Shown: positions 6,369 through 7,931 of the stretch, one piece after another | Position numbering within the stretch: position 1 is the stretch's first letter | Layout of the letters: every line of letters starts with the position of its first letter | Source: Alphaproteobacteria bacterium | GTDB lineage: Bacteria > Pseudomonadota > Alphaproteobacteria > Rickettsiales > JAFLCR01 | Assembly: GCA_017302755.1 (NCBI GenBank) | Contig: JAFLCR010000106.1 | Coordinates: forward strand, 1-7,931 | DNA length: 7,931 bases | Reading direction: 5' to 3' | Made by a program: the position numbers and the translations under genes | Notes under the pieces: model-generated | What the model saw: the letters and a program-made list of their open reading frames with translations, nothing else | Databases searched by the model: none | Told to the model about the DNA's origin: nothing

Positions 6369-7190
6369 ATGACGACAACCCAACTCTTTGAAAGCTCGAC
6401 GCGTGACGGCCTGATTAGCGGCAATTCGCTGTCATTACGCTTCACGGTAGGGGAAACGCAGACGGGAGAGAAGTTCTTCTTCGCCGCCGTGCAGGGAGAC
6501 CGGATGGGCGATCTGCTCGACGCGTTCGCCTCGGTCGTAAAAACGGACGCTGAAACCAGAGGATGCCGCGTTTTCGTGGAAAAGGATTTTGCCGCGACTA
6601 GGCGTACCGACACTTGGAAACTCGCCACGCCCGCCCTGATCATTAATGGCAGGCGGCTGGAAGCGGAAAGCTTCGAGATCGGGCAGGAGGTGACTTATCA
6701 GACGGCGGTGGCAAGCATCGGCCCGGAAGAGCGCAAACGCTGCAGCGGACTGAACCTGAAATACGCCCGCACGAGTATTCAGAAAGATGCCGCCGAGGCG
6801 GCAAACACGAGGTTGCACCTTGGCCAGTTCCTGGTTGTCTCCCAAAAGGGGGAATGGGAGGTGGACGATGCCAGTGTCAGAAAAAGAGTGGTGTTGGAAG
6901 ACCAGTCCCGCATCGTGAATCTGGAACGCCTGACTCCCACACAATACGCGGCCTACTTGAATGCCGCCCTTAAGGATTATTTCGCCTGGCGGGGGGCGGA
7001 GGCCCAGACTTCGGCCTTCGTGGTGTGCGAGGACACCTTCGCCCTGGCATTTGTCGCGCCAAAACAGGCTTTTGAAGAGTTCATCATTCCGGAAATGCCT
7101 CTGCGGCTGGATTACCATAAGGCGGAAACCGCCCATGCCTTGCGCGCGGCGGAGCAGGTGGGCACGATACCTGTCGTCGCCGTGTCTTGA
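6369..7190 (+). CDS. Conserved-looking hypothetical protein, 273 residues
   Basis: I do not recognise this protein. The ATG at 6369 is preferred because GAGAAG (6359-6364) lies 4 nt upstream; an in-frame TTG at 6348 would add seven residues. It has no signal peptide, membrane segment, cysteine cluster or nucleotide-binding loop and reads as a soluble, mixed alpha/beta protein. The N-terminal part (1-120) alternates strands (LSLRFTVGETQ, KFFFAAVQ, TPALIINGRRLE, FEIGQEVTYQTAV). The C-terminal part holds longer helices (LTPTQYAAYLNAALKDYFAW) and a strand pair (TSAFVVCEDTFALAFVAP). Codon use and GC content look like the neighbours, which argues for a real resident gene. It stands alone, divergent from glnB, with a lone TATAAC at 6328-6333 but no matching -35. 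A 14-bp palindrome, CTTGCCCCGGCAAG (7191-7204), follows the stop directly, without a T-tract. Confidence 0.75.
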   Translation: MTTTQLFESSTRDGLISGNSLSLRFTVGETQTGEKFFFAAVQGDRMGDLLDAFASVVKTDAETRGCRVFVEKDFAATRRTDTWKLATPALIINGRRLEAESFEIGQEVTYQTAVASIGPEERKRCSGLNLKYARTSIQKDAAEAANTRLHLGQFLVVSQKGEWEVDDASVRKRVVLEDQSRIVNLERLTPTQYAAYLNAALKDYFAWRGAEAQTSAFVVCEDTFALAFVAPKQAFEEFIIPEMPLRLDYHKAETAHALRAAEQVGTIPVVAVS

Positions 7191-7232
7191 CTTGCCCCGG
7201 CAAGCCCCCTAAACAAGCATCACTTCCACGAT

Positions 7233-7310
7233 GGCGGGCGTAGCTCAATTGGTTAGAGCGCCAGATTGTGATTCTGGAGGTCGCGGGTTCGACTCCCGTC
7301 GCTCGCCCCA
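7233..7310 (+). tRNA. tRNA-His (anticodon GTG)
   Basis: Complete cloverleaf. The acceptor stem GCGGGCG (7234-7240) pairs with CGCTCGC (7300-7306 region) with one G-T pair. The extra G-1 at 7233, the identity element of tRNA-His, is encoded and faces C73. D arm GCTC/GAGC, anticodon stem CCAGA/TCTGG with loop TTGTGAT and anticodon GTG at 7268-7270, T loop TTCGACT, and encoded CCA at 7308-7310. It reads histidine codons CAC and CAU. Confidence 0.97.
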
Positions 7311-7335
7311 TTTTATGGCATTTATGCCATAAAAT
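7310..7335 (+). terminator. AT-rich hairpin directly after tRNA-His
   Basis: Perfect 11-bp stem ATTTTATGGCA (7310-7320), loop TTTA, TGCCATAAAAT (7325-7335). It begins at the last base of the tRNA CCA. Its position suggests a 3' processing or termination signal, but there is no run of T after it, only GTTTGTT, so it is not a classical intrinsic terminator. Confidence 0.45.
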
Positions 7336-7435
7336 GTTTGTTCGTTGGTGCTCAAGCGCCGCGCGGGCTGCGCCGCTCAATGCGGCTAGTCCTCGCTGCG
7401 CTCGTCCGGCGGTTCCATTCTTAGCATTAGCAGAT
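7336..7435. other. GC-rich spacer with short repeats
   Basis: Non-coding spacer between the tRNA hairpin and the CNBD gene. GCGCCGC occurs twice (7356-7362 and 7370-7376), and GCCGC/GCGGC form a 5-bp hairpin with loop TCAAT (7372-7386). No promoter or ribosome site could be recognised before the ATG at 7436. Confidence 0.35.
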
Positions 7436-7931
7436 ATGCAAAATCTTACTTTTCAGCCGGGGCAGATCATTTTTCGCGAAGGCGAGGACAGCGATGCCGC
7501 TTATTACATCGTGAGCGGCACGGTGGAGATTTATAAGCGCGGCACCCACGGCACCATCCTGCTTGCCGAACTGGGGCAGGGAGAGATTTTCGGGGAAATG
7601 GGCATCATCGCCAGCCAGCCGCGCTCAGCGTATGCGGCGGCCAAGACGGCGGTGGAGGTAACGGTTCTTTCCCGCGAGGCGCTGGCGGGGGTGTTGCAAG
7701 GGCAGCATGACATCGTGATCCGCCTGCTTAGGACACTGATGGAGCGCCTGCGCGAAGGCAATGCCGATATATCGGAAATCGACACTTTGTTCAACGTGAC
7801 CAAGCAGGTCGAAGGCCACACCATCTGCGCGCTCGGCGATGCGGCTGCCTGGCCGATCCAGGGGCTGATCAAGCATTTCCGCCCTGAACTGGAGCGCCGC
7901 ATTGCGGAGCATGGTGGCATGCTGGAGGCGG
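7436..7931 (+). CDS. Cyclic-nucleotide-binding domain protein running in frame into a NuoF C-terminal end (3' end outside window)
   Basis: Open to the window edge, 165 codons visible. Residues 1 to about 107 are a complete cyclic-nucleotide-binding (cNMP) domain: FQPGQIIFREGEDSD, YYIVSGTVEIYKRG, and the phosphate-binding cassette GEIFGEMGII...QPRSA with E54, R63 and S64, residues that bind cAMP or cGMP in CRP-like domains. The closing helix is IVIRLLRTLMERLRE, as in small stand-alone CNBD proteins, which normally end near here. From about residue 102 onward the sequence is instead that of the end of NuoF (see separate entry). No DNA-binding helix-turn-helix is seen. A protein with this architecture is not known to me. 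It may be a true rearrangement or an assembly chimera. The start has no good Shine-Dalgarno, but no other in-frame start is nearby. Confidence 0.75.
   Translation, partial: MQNLTFQPGQIIFREGEDSDAAYYIVSGTVEIYKRGTHGTILLAELGQGEIFGEMGIIASQPRSAYAAAKTAVEVTVLSREALAGVLQGQHDIVIRLLRTLMERLREGNADISEIDTLFNVTKQVEGHTICALGDAAAWPIQGLIKHFRPELERRIAEHGGMLEA
7739..7931 (+). other. NuoF (NADH-quinone oxidoreductase subunit F) C-terminal fragment fused to the CNBD
   Basis: Residues 102-156 of the frame starting at 7436 match the last part of NuoF, the NADH-binding subunit of complex I: MERLREGNADISEID, then VTKQVEGHTICALGDAAAWP and IQGLIKHFRPELERRI. C131 in HTICALGD corresponds to the fourth cysteine ligand of Fe-S cluster N3. 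The other three (CxxCxxC), the FMN/NADH-binding domain and the SLBB domain are all absent upstream, so this piece cannot work as NuoF. No nuoE or nuoG is visible. NuoF is over 400 residues long; only about 55-60 are here. Confidence 0.85.

Noticed and set aside
6435..7136. 233-codon - strand ORF across the hypothetical gene
   Set aside because: Considered because the + strand gene is itself unrecognised. The + ORF is longer, has a ribosome site and a balanced composition; the - ORF looks like an antisense translation and recalls no family.
7191..7204. Palindrome CTTGCCCCGGCAAG after the hypothetical gene as a terminator
   Set aside because: The unpaired loop is too small and no T-tract follows; noted only in the gene entry.
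7084..7380. 98-codon - strand ORF with ATGVEPATSRITIWRSNQL
   Set aside because: This is the well-known false protein obtained by translating the antisense of a tRNA gene; it covers tRNA-His.
1..7931. CRISPR arrays, insertion sequences, toxin-antitoxin pairs, defence genes
   Set aside because: No regularly spaced repeats, transposase motifs or terminal inverted repeats, and no gene pairs of these types were seen; nearly all genes are core housekeeping genes.

Overview
The window looks like a fragment of a moderately GC-rich alphaproteobacterial chromosome, probably from an uncultured lineage and possibly a metagenomic contig, since it opens and closes inside genes. Support for Alphaproteobacteria: a short methionyl-tRNA synthetase with KISKS and no C-terminal tRNA-binding domain, a metG-tatD-metallo-beta-lactamase gene order, an APH-type (not GHMP-type) homoserine kinase directly followed by rnhA, and a bactofilin with a basic, Met-Phe N terminus. 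The genus cannot be told from the sequence.

Layout. (1) Positions 2-2744, + strand: the 3' part of metG, then tatD and a PhnP-like metallo-beta-lactamase gene, with 2-bp and overlapping junctions, so one operon. (2) Positions 2745-2836: a long imperfect palindrome and a strong bidirectional terminator shared with the convergent bactofilin gene. (3) Positions 2837-3511, - strand: bactofilin, with a 15-codon in-frame minicistron just upstream (3527-3574). (4) A short divergent promoter region, about 3575-3665. (5) Positions 3666-5597, + strand: thrB (homoserine kinase), rnhA (RNase HI) and a GNAT acetyltransferase, each start overlapping the previous stop. (6) Positions 5542-6284, - strand: a P-II signalling protein (glnB/glnK type) translationally coupled to a small DedA/VTT-like membrane protein whose 3' end overlaps the acetyltransferase tail to tail by 56 bp. 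(7) Positions 6369-7190, + strand: an unrecognised 273-residue protein. (8) Positions 7233-7335: tRNA-His(GTG) with encoded G-1 and CCA, followed at once by an 11-bp hairpin. (9) Positions 7436-7931, + strand: an open reading frame that begins as a cyclic-nucleotide-binding domain and, without a frame change, becomes the C-terminal end of NuoF (complex I).

Most of the window is housekeeping: translation (metG, tRNA-His), nucleic acid and nucleotide processing (tatD, rnhA, PhnP-like), threonine synthesis (thrB), nitrogen signalling (P-II) and cell-shape scaffolding (bactofilin). No mobile element, CRISPR array, toxin-antitoxin pair or defence system was seen. The points most worth a second look are the CNBD-NuoF chimera at the right end (a gene rearrangement or, more likely, an assembly join), the coupling of P-II to a DedA-like membrane protein, the bactofilin minicistron and the unrecognised 6369-7190 gene.
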